5,706 nt of DNA from Gemmatimonadota bacterium (GTDB lineage: Bacteria; Gemmatimonadota; Gemmatimonadetes; Gemmatimonadales; GWC2-71-9), in contig JANYCP010000272.1 in assembly GCA_025360265.1 (NCBI GenBank), positions 1 to 5,706 on the forward strand, read 5' to 3'. Below the pieces are notes generated by a model. That model had not been told where the DNA came from. It did not search any database and saw only the letters and a list, made by a program, of their open reading frames with translations. The position numbers and the translations under genes were made by a program. Shown one piece after another: positions 1-5,706 of the stretch (its first letter is position 1; each line of letters opens with the position of its first letter).

Positions 1-51
1 GACCAGGTCGCGTCGCTCTACACCGGCATGGACCTGCGCAAGAACTTCTGA
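1..51 (+). CDS. msrP: C-terminal end of probable MsrP (protein-methionine-sulfoxide reductase, catalytic subunit), 5' truncated
   Basis: Only the last 16 codons and the TGA stop (49-51) lie in the window; the frame is open from base 1. The visible tail ends in LYTGMDLRKNF, which resembles the conserved C-terminus of MsrP (YedY) proteins as I remember it. The stronger argument is context: msrQ begins 4 nt after the stop, and msrP-msrQ is the standard gene order. MsrP is a molybdopterin-containing periplasmic enzyme, usually Tat-exported, that reduces methionine sulfoxide in envelope proteins using electrons from MsrQ. None of the catalytic part is visible, so the name rests on the short tail and the neighbour. 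Confidence 0.75.
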   Translation, partial: DQVASLYTGMDLRKNF

Positions 52-55
52 CGCC

Positions 56-682
56 GTGACTTCAGCACAATGGATCGGTCGCGTGGCGCGTCCGCTCGTT
101 ATCGTGGGCGGCACGGTGCCGGGAGTGTTGCTCGTCGAGCGATTTCTTCGCGACGATCTTGGAGCAAACCCGGCCGAGAAGCTGGAGCACTTCACTGGCA
201 CCGTGGCATTGGTCACGCTGCTGGTATGTCTCTCCATTACTCCGCTGCGCAGACTTACCCATGTCAATCCACTGATCCGCCTTCGAAAACCGATCGGGCT
301 CTGGGCATTCGCCTATGCGTGCCTGCACTTCAGTTGTTATCTGGTGTTCGATCAATCGCTTGATTTCCATGAAATCCTTTACGACATCGCCAAGCGGCCA
401 TACATCACCGTCGGGTTCAGCGCATTTCTCATCCTGCTGTCGCTGGCGCTGACATCATCGACGTGGTCGATCACGAAACTGGGGGGTCGACGGTGGCGTG
501 GATTGCACGCGTTGATCTACGTCGCTGGCGGACTCGGCGTGGCCCACTATCTCTGGTCGGTCAAGCGCGATGCGACGGTGCCCGATGCTCTCGGCCTGAT
601 CCTTTTCGTACTGCTCGGACTCCGATTCTGGCGGCGGCCAGCTCCCGCGCCGGTGCGGGGACGGGTTATCATTCCTTCATGA
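56..682 (+). CDS. msrQ: MsrQ, haem-binding membrane subunit of the MsrPQ methionine sulfoxide reductase
   Basis: 208-residue inner-membrane protein that passes electrons from the quinone pool or a cytoplasmic flavin reductase to periplasmic MsrP. It belongs to the ferric-reductase-like transmembrane family and has the usual MsrQ length (about 200-220 aa). Six hydrophobic segments are visible, at roughly residues 12-27, 45-62, 79-98, 115-134, 149-167 and 176-192. Family signatures include LGANPAEKLEHFTG (35-48), ITPLRRL (61-67) and KRPYITVGF (113-121). Histidines H91, H151 and H164 sit where the proposed b-haem ligands of E. coli MsrQ fall. The start is GTG at 56, 4 nt after the upstream stop; no ATG in this frame precedes the first helix. 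The Shine-Dalgarno is weak, which fits coupling to msrP. The stop overlaps the next start (ATGA, 679-682). Confidence 0.95.
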   Translation: MTSAQWIGRVARPLVIVGGTVPGVLLVERFLRDDLGANPAEKLEHFTGTVALVTLLVCLSITPLRRLTHVNPLIRLRKPIGLWAFAYACLHFSCYLVFDQSLDFHEILYDIAKRPYITVGFSAFLILLSLALTSSTWSITKLGGRRWRGLHALIYVAGGLGVAHYLWSVKRDATVPDALGLILFVLLGLRFWRRPAPAPVRGRVIIPS

Positions 683-1065
683 TGGCCCGTATGCGCCGGT
701 TCCGTTGGCTTGCAACGCTGCTGATCGCCGCTTCCCCGGCGATGGGCGGCCAGCTGCTGCCTTTGCTCCATCCGTGTCCGGTGGACACGCCATGGCTGGC
801 GGTAATTCACGCAGGGCACAGCGGGATGACGATGCCGGCGCCCGCGGGCGCACCGCATGCCACCCACGAGTCTCATCAACACAGCTGCAGTTGTGTTGGT
901 GCGTGTGCGACGCCCGCTGCGGCTTTCGCGCCCGAGCCCGTCGTCGTCGATGTTGCCTTTACTCTGGAACCGCACGCGGCCGCATGGCCCGTCATTGAGG
1001 CGCTCGATCGAGCCCCTCCGCTAGTCGACCGCCTTCCGCTCAGTACCGCACCACCCCGCACCTGA
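679..1065 (+). CDS. Small secreted His/Cys/Met-rich protein, DUF2946-like
   Basis: 128-residue protein whose function is not established. An N-terminal signal peptide is visible: basic MMARMRRFR, then a hydrophobic core (about 10-19), with likely cleavage near AMGG (21-24). The mature part carries many potential metal ligands: C33 in HPCP, H44, H47, M50, M52, H60, H63, H66, H68, and a C70-x-C72-x3-C76 cluster. It then has a Pro/Ala-rich tail with RAPP (111-114). Overall this resembles DUF2946 proteins, which are often found beside TonB-dependent receptors and copper genes. Binding of copper or another soft metal in the periplasm is inferred. ATG 679 was chosen because it forms an ATGA overlap with msrQ, suggesting translational coupling; ATG 682 or 691 are possible, since no good Shine-Dalgarno settles it. 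The frame is also open upstream from 463, but that stretch lies inside msrQ. Confidence 0.8.
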   Translation: MMARMRRFRWLATLLIAASPAMGGQLLPLLHPCPVDTPWLAVIHAGHSGMTMPAPAGAPHATHESHQHSCSCVGACATPAAAFAPEPVVVDVAFTLEPHAAAWPVIEALDRAPPLVDRLPLSTAPPRT

Positions 1066-1175
1066 CATCGGCGCTCACGCGCCACATGTGAGTTCGTACG
1101 CCGCTGCGCCCTTTCGGGTAAAGCGTGCGTCGAGGTTCCGGCCATCGGCCGTCAATCGTGCATCGGGAGTTACCT
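1066..1175 (+). other. Intergenic gap upstream of the receptor gene
   Basis: 110 nt with no supported gene. It contains an 8-bp perfect palindrome CACATGTG (1083-1090) nested in a CTCAC/GTGAG inverted repeat (1074-1078 with 1088-1092), and a small CGGCC-ATC-GGCCG hairpin (1139-1151). The receptor's Shine-Dalgarno lies at the end. There is no U-tract terminator and no convincing -35/-10 pair, so whether a new transcript starts here is undecided. The gap is too short, and lacks the structure, for a cobalamin riboswitch. Confidence 0.5.
1165..1169 (+). promoter_or_regulatory. Ribosome binding site that fixes the receptor start
   Basis: GGGAG lies 6 nt before GTG 1176. It supports that codon over the in-frame GTG at 1125, which has no comparable site and would add 17 arginine-rich, non-signal-like residues in front of the signal peptide. 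Confidence 0.7.
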
Positions 1176-3272
1176 GTGAAATCCGTATTCAAGTTCGTCG
1201 TCGCCGTCGTGGCGACTTCCTCTATTGTCTCGTCTGTCGCCGCGCAGCAAACGGTACGTGATTCGTCCCGACAGGGGCGCGACACGACGCGGCTCGGTGA
1301 CATTACCGTCTTTGGCTCGCGGGCTGAACTCAAGGAGTCCCGCGAAGATATCCGGCGCCAGCCCGGTGGAGCAGCGTTTCTCGAACCGGCGGTGCTCCGT
1401 GCGACCCGGCAGGCGAACCTCAAGGACGTCCTCCAGTTCGTCCCAGGGGTGTACGTCGCGCCCCGTTTCGGCGCTGCCGATGAAAGCCAGATCTCTGTTC
1501 GAGGATCCGGGCTGCGCGACAACTATCACTCGCGTGGCATTTCGATCCTGGTCAACGGCATGCCATACCGTAACGCCGACGGCTTCAGCGATTTCGAGTC
1601 GCTGGAGCTGATGACGACCGAAGCGATGCAGGTGTACAAGGGAGGCAATGCGTTCCGATTCGGTGGCGCGACCCTTGGCGGAGCCATCAACCTGGAAACC
1701 AAGACCGGTTACACGGCCGATGCAGTCGATGCGACAGCACAAGGCGGCAGCTACGGTTTCTTCAAGGGGCAGGCATCGTCGGGCGCAGCGATCGGCAACT
1801 TCGACTACTACGCCAGCTACACACGCACAACGCTCGAAGGCTACCGCAACTGGTCGGAACAGGGGCGTGACCGCGCGAACCTGCATCTCGGCTTGGTGCT
1901 TTCGCCCAAGATCGATGTGCGGACCTTCTATCTCTTCGCACACGTCAAGGAAGAACTGCCGGGCTCGCTCACGGCGGCCGAGTTCGCTGCCGATCCAACC
2001 GTGGCAAACGCCGGCAACGTGACGCAGAAGTGGGGACGCGATTACGACCTGCACCATGTCGGCGTGCAGCTTCGTACCCAGTTGTCGGCTACCCAGCGCC
2101 TCGAGATCTCGCCGTATTATCAGTATCGCGACATCGATCACCCCATTTTCGAAGTGATCAATCAGCAGAGTCGCGATCTCGGTGCCGAGGTACGCTACGA
2201 AAGCACCGCCATGCTCGGCGGTCGCGTGAATCGATTCACGCTCGGTGCGCAGCCGACGACCGAGAGCATGGATAACCACCAGTACGTCAACAACGCCGGG
2301 CAGCACGGTGCGCTCACGAAAGATCAGACGGATCACGCCGGCGGCGTGGCGGTATACGCCGAGAACGCATTCGCGTTGAGCCAGCGCGCATCGTTGATCA
2401 CCGGACTGCGATGGGAGCGGCAAACGCGGCGGACCGAAGACCACTTCCTCTCGAATGGTGACCAGAGCGACACCCGGGTGTTCACTGCGGTGCTGCCGCG
2501 CCTGGGCGTGCTTGTTGACTTCGACGGAAACCGGAACCAGCTGTTCGCCAATGTGACCCGGTCCTTCGAGCCACCGCTCCTGCTGGAACTCAACTCGTTG
2601 GCCGTGCCTGGCTACGTCAAGCTGAACGCGCAGGACGCCTGGCAGTACGAGGTTGGAACTCGCGGTCGCCTGAATGCCTGGGTCTGGGACGTGTCGTTGT
2701 ACGACGTCGAACTCAATAACGAACTTCTCAACCAGAACGTGCCGCCGTTCCCCGGTGCGCCATTCACCATCCCAACATTCAGGAATGCCACGAAGAGCCG
2801 TCATTCGGGAATCGAGGCGGGGATCACCTGGAATACCATCCTCAACGCGCTCTCCCACCGCGATGGCGGCGACGCGATGTCGCTGCAGGTGAGTTACACC
2901 TATGGCCACTACACGTTCATCACCGATTCACTCAACAGTGGCAAGGAGATCCCCGGCGCACCGCATCATGTTGTGCATGCGGCGTTGCGCTATGTCCACC
3001 CCGCCGGGGTCACCATCACGCCGTCGATGGAGTGGGTGCCGGGCAGCTACTTCGTCAACAGTGCCAACACGGTGAGCAATGCTGGATGGACGACGTTCGG
3101 CCTCCGTGCGGAGTGGGCCATCCCGGGCGCGAATGTGATCGCATTCGCATCCGGCGAGAATCTTGGTGACAAGAAGTACTCCGGATCGGTGCAGGTGGAT
3201 GACGGCAACTCGCGCTATTTCGAGCCAGCCAACGGGAGGTCGTTCTATGCAGGGCTTCGTGTCGCGCACTAG
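1176..3272 (+). CDS. TonB-dependent outer-membrane receptor, FecA-like (COG4772 type)
   Basis: 698-residue outer-membrane receptor importing an unidentified ligand with energy from TonB-ExbBD. The signal peptide spans residues 1-23, with cleavage at VAA|QQ. A TonB-box-like DITVFG (42-47) follows. The plug domain runs from about 50 to 173, with LKDVLQFVPGVYV (82-94), SVRGSGLRDNYHSRGI (107-122), ILVNGMPYRNADG (124-136), VYKGGNAFRFGGATLGGAINL (153-173). The rest is an approximately 22-strand barrel with many alternating aromatic strands. Near the end are NLGDKKYSGSV and NSRYFEPANGRSFYAGL, typical of the family. Length is normal (650-800). The last residues are RVAH, not the usual aromatic terminus. 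GTG 1176 was chosen for its Shine-Dalgarno and a clean signal peptide. The next gene begins 26 nt before this stop. Iron-siderophore or copper-complex import are the leading guesses; it does not look like the OprC/NosA copper-receptor family. Confidence 0.92.
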   Translation: MKSVFKFVVAVVATSSIVSSVAAQQTVRDSSRQGRDTTRLGDITVFGSRAELKESREDIRRQPGGAAFLEPAVLRATRQANLKDVLQFVPGVYVAPRFGAADESQISVRGSGLRDNYHSRGISILVNGMPYRNADGFSDFESLELMTTEAMQVYKGGNAFRFGGATLGGAINLETKTGYTADAVDATAQGGSYGFFKGQASSGAAIGNFDYYASYTRTTLEGYRNWSEQGRDRANLHLGLVLSPKIDVRTFYLFAHVKEELPGSLTAAEFAADPTVANAGNVTQKWGRDYDLHHVGVQLRTQLSATQRLEISPYYQYRDIDHPIFEVINQQSRDLGAEVRYESTAMLGGRVNRFTLGAQPTTESMDNHQYVNNAGQHGALTKDQTDHAGGVAVYAENAFALSQRASLITGLRWERQTRRTEDHFLSNGDQSDTRVFTAVLPRLGVLVDFDGNRNQLFANVTRSFEPPLLLELNSLAVPGYVKLNAQDAWQYEVGTRGRLNAWVWDVSLYDVELNNELLNQNVPPFPGAPFTIPTFRNATKSRHSGIEAGITWNTILNALSHRDGGDAMSLQVSYTYGHYTFITDSLNSGKEIPGAPHHVVHAALRYVHPAGVTITPSMEWVPGSYFVNSANTVSNAGWTTFGLRAEWAIPGANVIAFASGENLGDKKYSGSVQVDDGNSRYFEPANGRSFYAGLRVAH
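3234..3239 (+). promoter_or_regulatory. Strong ribosome binding site inside the receptor gene
   Basis: GGGAGG lies 7 nt before ATG 3247, within the last codons of the receptor gene. It is the best Shine-Dalgarno in the window. It selects ATG 3247 over the in-frame ATG at 3163, which would give 28 extra residues with no signal character. Confidence 0.8.
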
Positions 3273-4578
3273 GTGGCGAGAAGGCGCCTTCGTCGCCGGT
3301 GCGGCGCTGATCCTTGCCGCATGCGGTGGCCATGGTGCGTCAAGCTTTTCATCGGCCACGGTGGTGTCGAGTGCCACAACGAACGGGGCGACGCCAATGT
3401 TCCTGGTGTTGCCGCAGGGATCGCGCATCTTGTCGTGGGTTGCTGCTGACAGCGGCGGCGCTGCCGGACAACTGCACGTGAGCGTCGAGCCAGTGACCGG
3501 TCCGGTAGTGACATCCGTGCTCACCGACGCGCTCGGTGGCATCGAACCGCACGGCGAGGCACCGCCTCAGTTGGCTGCGGGTCCGTCCGGCGCCATCTAT
3601 GCGCTTTACACTGTGGGGAAAGATGTCGGTGGCCGGTATCCGCTCAATGCACTGCGCTTCGCTCGTAGTGATGACGGCGGCGCACATTGGGGCGAACCGG
3701 TGAGTGTCAACGAAGGCTCAGCGTTTGGGAACCATTCGTTTCACTCGGTGATCGGATCGCCCACTGGCGAAGTGTACGCGGCATGGCTGAACAATGATCC
3801 GGATTCGGGTGGTGTATTTCTCCGCGCCTCACTAGATGCCGGCCGCCACTGGTTGCCGGCGCACCGGATCTCGCACCTCCCGGCGTGCCCGTGCTGCCGC
3901 ACCGCACTCGCGCTGGATGGCGATGGCCGGCTGTACGCCGCATGGCGCCAGGTGTATGCTGGCGACGTTCGCGACATTGTTGTTGCGTCGTCGATGGACA
4001 AGGGAGCAACATGGACGGAGCCAGTGCGTCCGCGTGAGGATGGCTGGGTGTTTCCCGGTTGCCCTCACACCGGTCCTTCGCTCAAGGTTGACCCGAGCGG
4101 CGGTGTGCACATCGGGTGGTGGACCGGTAAGGCAGGCGCCGCGGGTGTCTGGTACGCACACTCAAGTGATCGCGGCGCCACATGGCAAGCCCAGCCGCTC
4201 GATACCGCGAGCGCTTCGCGGCCGAGCCATGTACAGCTGGCGCTTGATCGAGGCACAGGCGTTCTGGCGACCTGGGATGACGGGCATGCTGCCACGCCGG
4301 GAATCCTGCTCAGGGCTTCGGCAGATGGCGGGACGAGCTTCGGGCCGGCGGAGCGACTCAGCCAGGACGGTGTTGCCGGCGTGTTTCCGGTCATTGGCGT
4401 CTTTGGCGATTCGCTGACCATCGCATGGACCCAGGCGTCCGCTGTCGCGTACAAAGCGCTACAAGCCCACGAGCCGAACGAGGCCGATCCGAACATGAAG
4501 ATGCCGCTGCCGCGGGTCGGCCAGCAGGAAGTCTTCGCCCGCAAGGGAGCGATCCAGCGAGTCCTGCCGCGTCCCTGA
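3247..4578 (+). CDS. Outer-envelope lipoprotein with a BNR/Asp-box beta-propeller (sialidase-like fold) and CPCC/GCPH motifs
   Basis: 443-residue predicted lipoprotein. Basic residues 7-11 are followed by a hydrophobic core and the lipobox LAAC, with C26 as the lipidated residue. A Ser/Thr/Ala-rich linker runs to about 50. The rest is a propeller with five Asp boxes (S-x-D-x-G-x-x-W/F): 141-148, 195-202, 249-256, 306-313 and a degenerate 358-365 ending in F. Annotation pipelines usually call such proteins exo-alpha-sialidase, but I see no clear arginine triad, and the name would probably mislead. The four cysteines of the mature domain sit in C214-P-C216-C217-R and G-C272-P-H274, between or beside Asp boxes. 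This suggests a metal site or disulfides. MKM (417-419) is near the C-terminus. It overlaps the receptor gene by 26 nt and has its own strong Shine-Dalgarno, so it is probably co-expressed with the receptor. Surface or periplasmic orientation is unknown. Confidence 0.88.
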   Translation: MQGFVSRTRWREGAFVAGAALILAACGGHGASSFSSATVVSSATTNGATPMFLVLPQGSRILSWVAADSGGAAGQLHVSVEPVTGPVVTSVLTDALGGIEPHGEAPPQLAAGPSGAIYALYTVGKDVGGRYPLNALRFARSDDGGAHWGEPVSVNEGSAFGNHSFHSVIGSPTGEVYAAWLNNDPDSGGVFLRASLDAGRHWLPAHRISHLPACPCCRTALALDGDGRLYAAWRQVYAGDVRDIVVASSMDKGATWTEPVRPREDGWVFPGCPHTGPSLKVDPSGGVHIGWWTGKAGAAGVWYAHSSDRGATWQAQPLDTASASRPSHVQLALDRGTGVLATWDDGHAATPGILLRASADGGTSFGPAERLSQDGVAGVFPVIGVFGDSLTIAWTQASAVAYKALQAHEPNEADPNMKMPLPRVGQQEVFARKGAIQRVLPRP

Positions 4579-4635
4579 CGCTTAGGGAAGCTGTCAGGAA
4601 CCTTACAACGGGTGGGACCGCTTCCGCGAGGACGA

Positions 4636-4668
4636 GAGGTTGGGCATTTTGTGCTGCTGCCCAGCCTC
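4636..4668 (+). terminator. Long hairpin in the gap after the lipoprotein gene; possible terminator or 5' UTR structure
   Basis: An 11-bp stem (4636-4646 with 4658-4668) has one G-U wobble and an 11-nt loop. It lies 57 nt after the lipoprotein stop and ends 18 nt before the next start. No U tract follows on either strand, so it is not a canonical intrinsic terminator. It could be a transcript 3' end processed from a later stop, a Rho-associated structure, or a leader hairpin of the next gene. Confidence 0.35.
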
Positions 4669-4686
4669 AACCCCACGAGAACCACT

Positions 4687-5706
4687 ATGCATCGTCCGCG
4701 CTTCGTCGCGCTCGCGTCCCTGATCGTCATCGGATTGGTCACGCCTGTCGCCGCCCAACTCAAGGTGCCACTCGACACCGCCACGCTCGCTGCATTTCGC
4801 TGGCGCAACATCGGTCCGGCCAACACGATGGGTCGGATCAGCGATATCGCCGGTATCCCGTCACCGTCGCGCACGTTCTTCGTCGCTGCGGCTGGTGGTG
4901 GCATCTGGAAGAGCACCAACGGCGGGTTGAGTTTCCGTCCGGTGTTCGATCATGAGCGTGTCATCTCGATGGGAATGCTTGCCATCGCGCCGAGTGACAC
5001 GATGCAAGTGTGGGCGGGCACTGGCGAGCCGAACGTGCGCAATTCAATCGCGCCAGGCGGTGGCATCTACAAGTCCTCCGATGGTGGCGTCAACTGGAAG
5101 TTGATGGGACTGGAGAAAACGCAGTCAATTGGCCGTATCGTGGTGCATCCGACGAATCCAAACATTGTCTGGGTTGCCGCATCCGGCGCGCCGTGGAACG
5201 ACAACCCCGAGCGCGGGCTCTACAAGACTGTCGATGGCGGTACCACGTGGCGCTTGGTGAAGTACATCTCACCAAAGGCCGGCTTCATTGACGTCGCCAT
5301 CGACCCGCAAAATCCCAATGTCCTCTTTGCCGCAAGCTGGGAACGGGTGCGCGGTCCGTACTTCCTCAAGAGTGGTGGACCGGGAAGCGCGCTCTGGAAG
5401 AGCAGCGACGGTGGAGAGACGTGGGCCGAGGTGAAGGGCAGCGGCTTTCCCGAGCAGACGAAGGGACGCATTGGTCTGGCGATCGCGCCGAGCAATGGCC
5501 AGGTCGTCTATGCGCTGGTGGAAGCGGATTCGAATCCCAACCCGAAGGGGAAGCCGTCCACTGGAAAGGCACAAACGCTCAACACCGGCCTGTATCGCTC
5601 CAGCGACGGCGGCGCCACGTGGACGAAGAATGCCACGAATGACGTGCGCCCGTTCTACTACTCGCAAGTCCGCGTTGACCCGAAGAATCCCGATCGTGTG
5701 TATTGG
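4687..5706 (+). CDS. Sortilin/VPS10-like BNR-repeat exported protein, 3' truncated by the window end
   Basis: The first 340 codons of a gene that runs off the window. The signal peptide spans residues 1-23 (basic MHRPR, hydrophobic core), cleaved at VAA|Q. The start of the mature domain, FRWRNIGP (37-44), and GGGIWKSTNGG (70-80) are typical of large (often about 1000 aa) WD40/YVTN/BNR-like proteins, frequently annotated as glycosyl hydrolases or VPS10/sortilin domain proteins. Five Asp boxes are visible: 76-83 (S-T-N variant), 130-137, 181-188 (T in place of S), 239-246 and 305-312. RPFYYSQVRVDPKNPDRVY (321-339) is a family signature. No glycosidase catalytic residues can be assigned and the substrate is unknown. 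ATG 4687 was chosen for the signal peptide; only a weak GAGA precedes it. It is not closely similar to the upstream propeller. It may be transcribed separately, given the 108-nt gap. Confidence 0.9.
   Translation, partial: MHRPRFVALASLIVIGLVTPVAAQLKVPLDTATLAAFRWRNIGPANTMGRISDIAGIPSPSRTFFVAAAGGGIWKSTNGGLSFRPVFDHERVISMGMLAIAPSDTMQVWAGTGEPNVRNSIAPGGGIYKSSDGGVNWKLMGLEKTQSIGRIVVHPTNPNIVWVAASGAPWNDNPERGLYKTVDGGTTWRLVKYISPKAGFIDVAIDPQNPNVLFAASWERVRGPYFLKSGGPGSALWKSSDGGETWAEVKGSGFPEQTKGRIGLAIAPSNGQVVYALVEADSNPNPKGKPSTGKAQTLNTGLYRSSDGGATWTKNATNDVRPFYYSQVRVDPKNPDRVYW

Noticed and set aside
463..678. Longer N-terminus for the DUF2946-like gene, starting at 463
   Set aside because: It would overlap msrQ almost completely for 216 nt, has no Shine-Dalgarno, and would bury the clear signal peptide that begins at 679.
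1093..1124. TTCGTA and TAAAGC as a sigma-70-like promoter for the receptor
   Set aside because: The spacer would be about 20 nt and both boxes match poorly.
1125..1175. Upstream GTG start for the receptor
   Set aside because: It lacks a good Shine-Dalgarno and adds an arginine-rich stretch before the signal peptide; GTG 1176 has GGGAG at 6-nt spacing.
1170..2909. 579-codon open frame on the - strand opposite the TonB receptor gene
   Set aside because: The + strand gene has full family signatures along its length. The antisense translation has no recognisable domain, and long antisense frames are common opposite GC-rich genes.
4597..4620. GGAACC as a possible ECF-sigma -35 element before the second propeller
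   Set aside because: No convincing -10 element lies at the expected spacing, and a six-base match is easily random.
4065..4919. 284-codon - strand frame across the lipoprotein and second propeller genes
   Set aside because: It lies opposite two well-supported + strand genes and their gap, with no recognisable motif.
4425..4955. 176-codon + strand frame spanning the gap between the two propeller genes
   Set aside because: It runs out of frame with both real genes, and its translation is low-complexity with no signal or domain.
5074..5625. Repeated GATGGTGGC/GACGGTGGA-type DNA segments
   Set aside because: These encode the Asp boxes of the propeller protein and are protein-level repeats, not DNA repeats or a CRISPR array.

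Overview
The window is GC-rich, gene-dense bacterial DNA, with every supported gene on the + strand. The organism is most likely a Gram-negative with an outer membrane, because there is a TonB-dependent receptor, a lipoprotein, and the periplasmic/inner-membrane pair MsrPQ. Two signal peptides end in VAA|Q, and there is a large sortilin-like BNR-repeat protein. These fit Gemmatimonadota or a similar lineage, but that placement is inferred from style and was not tested by a search.

Layout, left to right. Positions 1-51 hold the last 16 codons of a gene that is probably msrP, the periplasmic methionine sulfoxide reductase catalytic subunit. It is followed 4 nt later by msrQ (56-682), the haem-binding membrane partner. 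A small secreted His/Cys/Met-rich protein resembling DUF2946 (679-1065) overlaps the end of msrQ by ATGA. After a 110-nt gap comes a complete FecA-like (COG4772-type) TonB-dependent receptor (1176-3272). A lipoprotein beta-propeller with five Asp boxes and unusual CPCC and GCPH motifs (3247-4578) starts inside the end of the receptor gene. A 108-nt gap with a long hairpin then leads to the first 340 codons of a second, different propeller protein (4687 to the window end), of the sortilin/VPS10-like BNR family.

How the genes may work together. MsrP and MsrQ repair oxidised methionines in periplasmic proteins. The small His/Cys-rich protein, the receptor and the CPCC lipoprotein form a tight block that looks like an outer-membrane uptake system. 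Metal ligands in two of the three proteins suggest a metal or metal complex, with copper the first candidate. The substrate is not shown by the sequence. The receptor-lipoprotein pair is translationally coupled, so the two probably act together at the outer membrane. The last gene may be a separate unit.

No RNA genes, mobile elements, CRISPR arrays or long DNA repeats were seen. No stretch over 300 bases lacks a gene.
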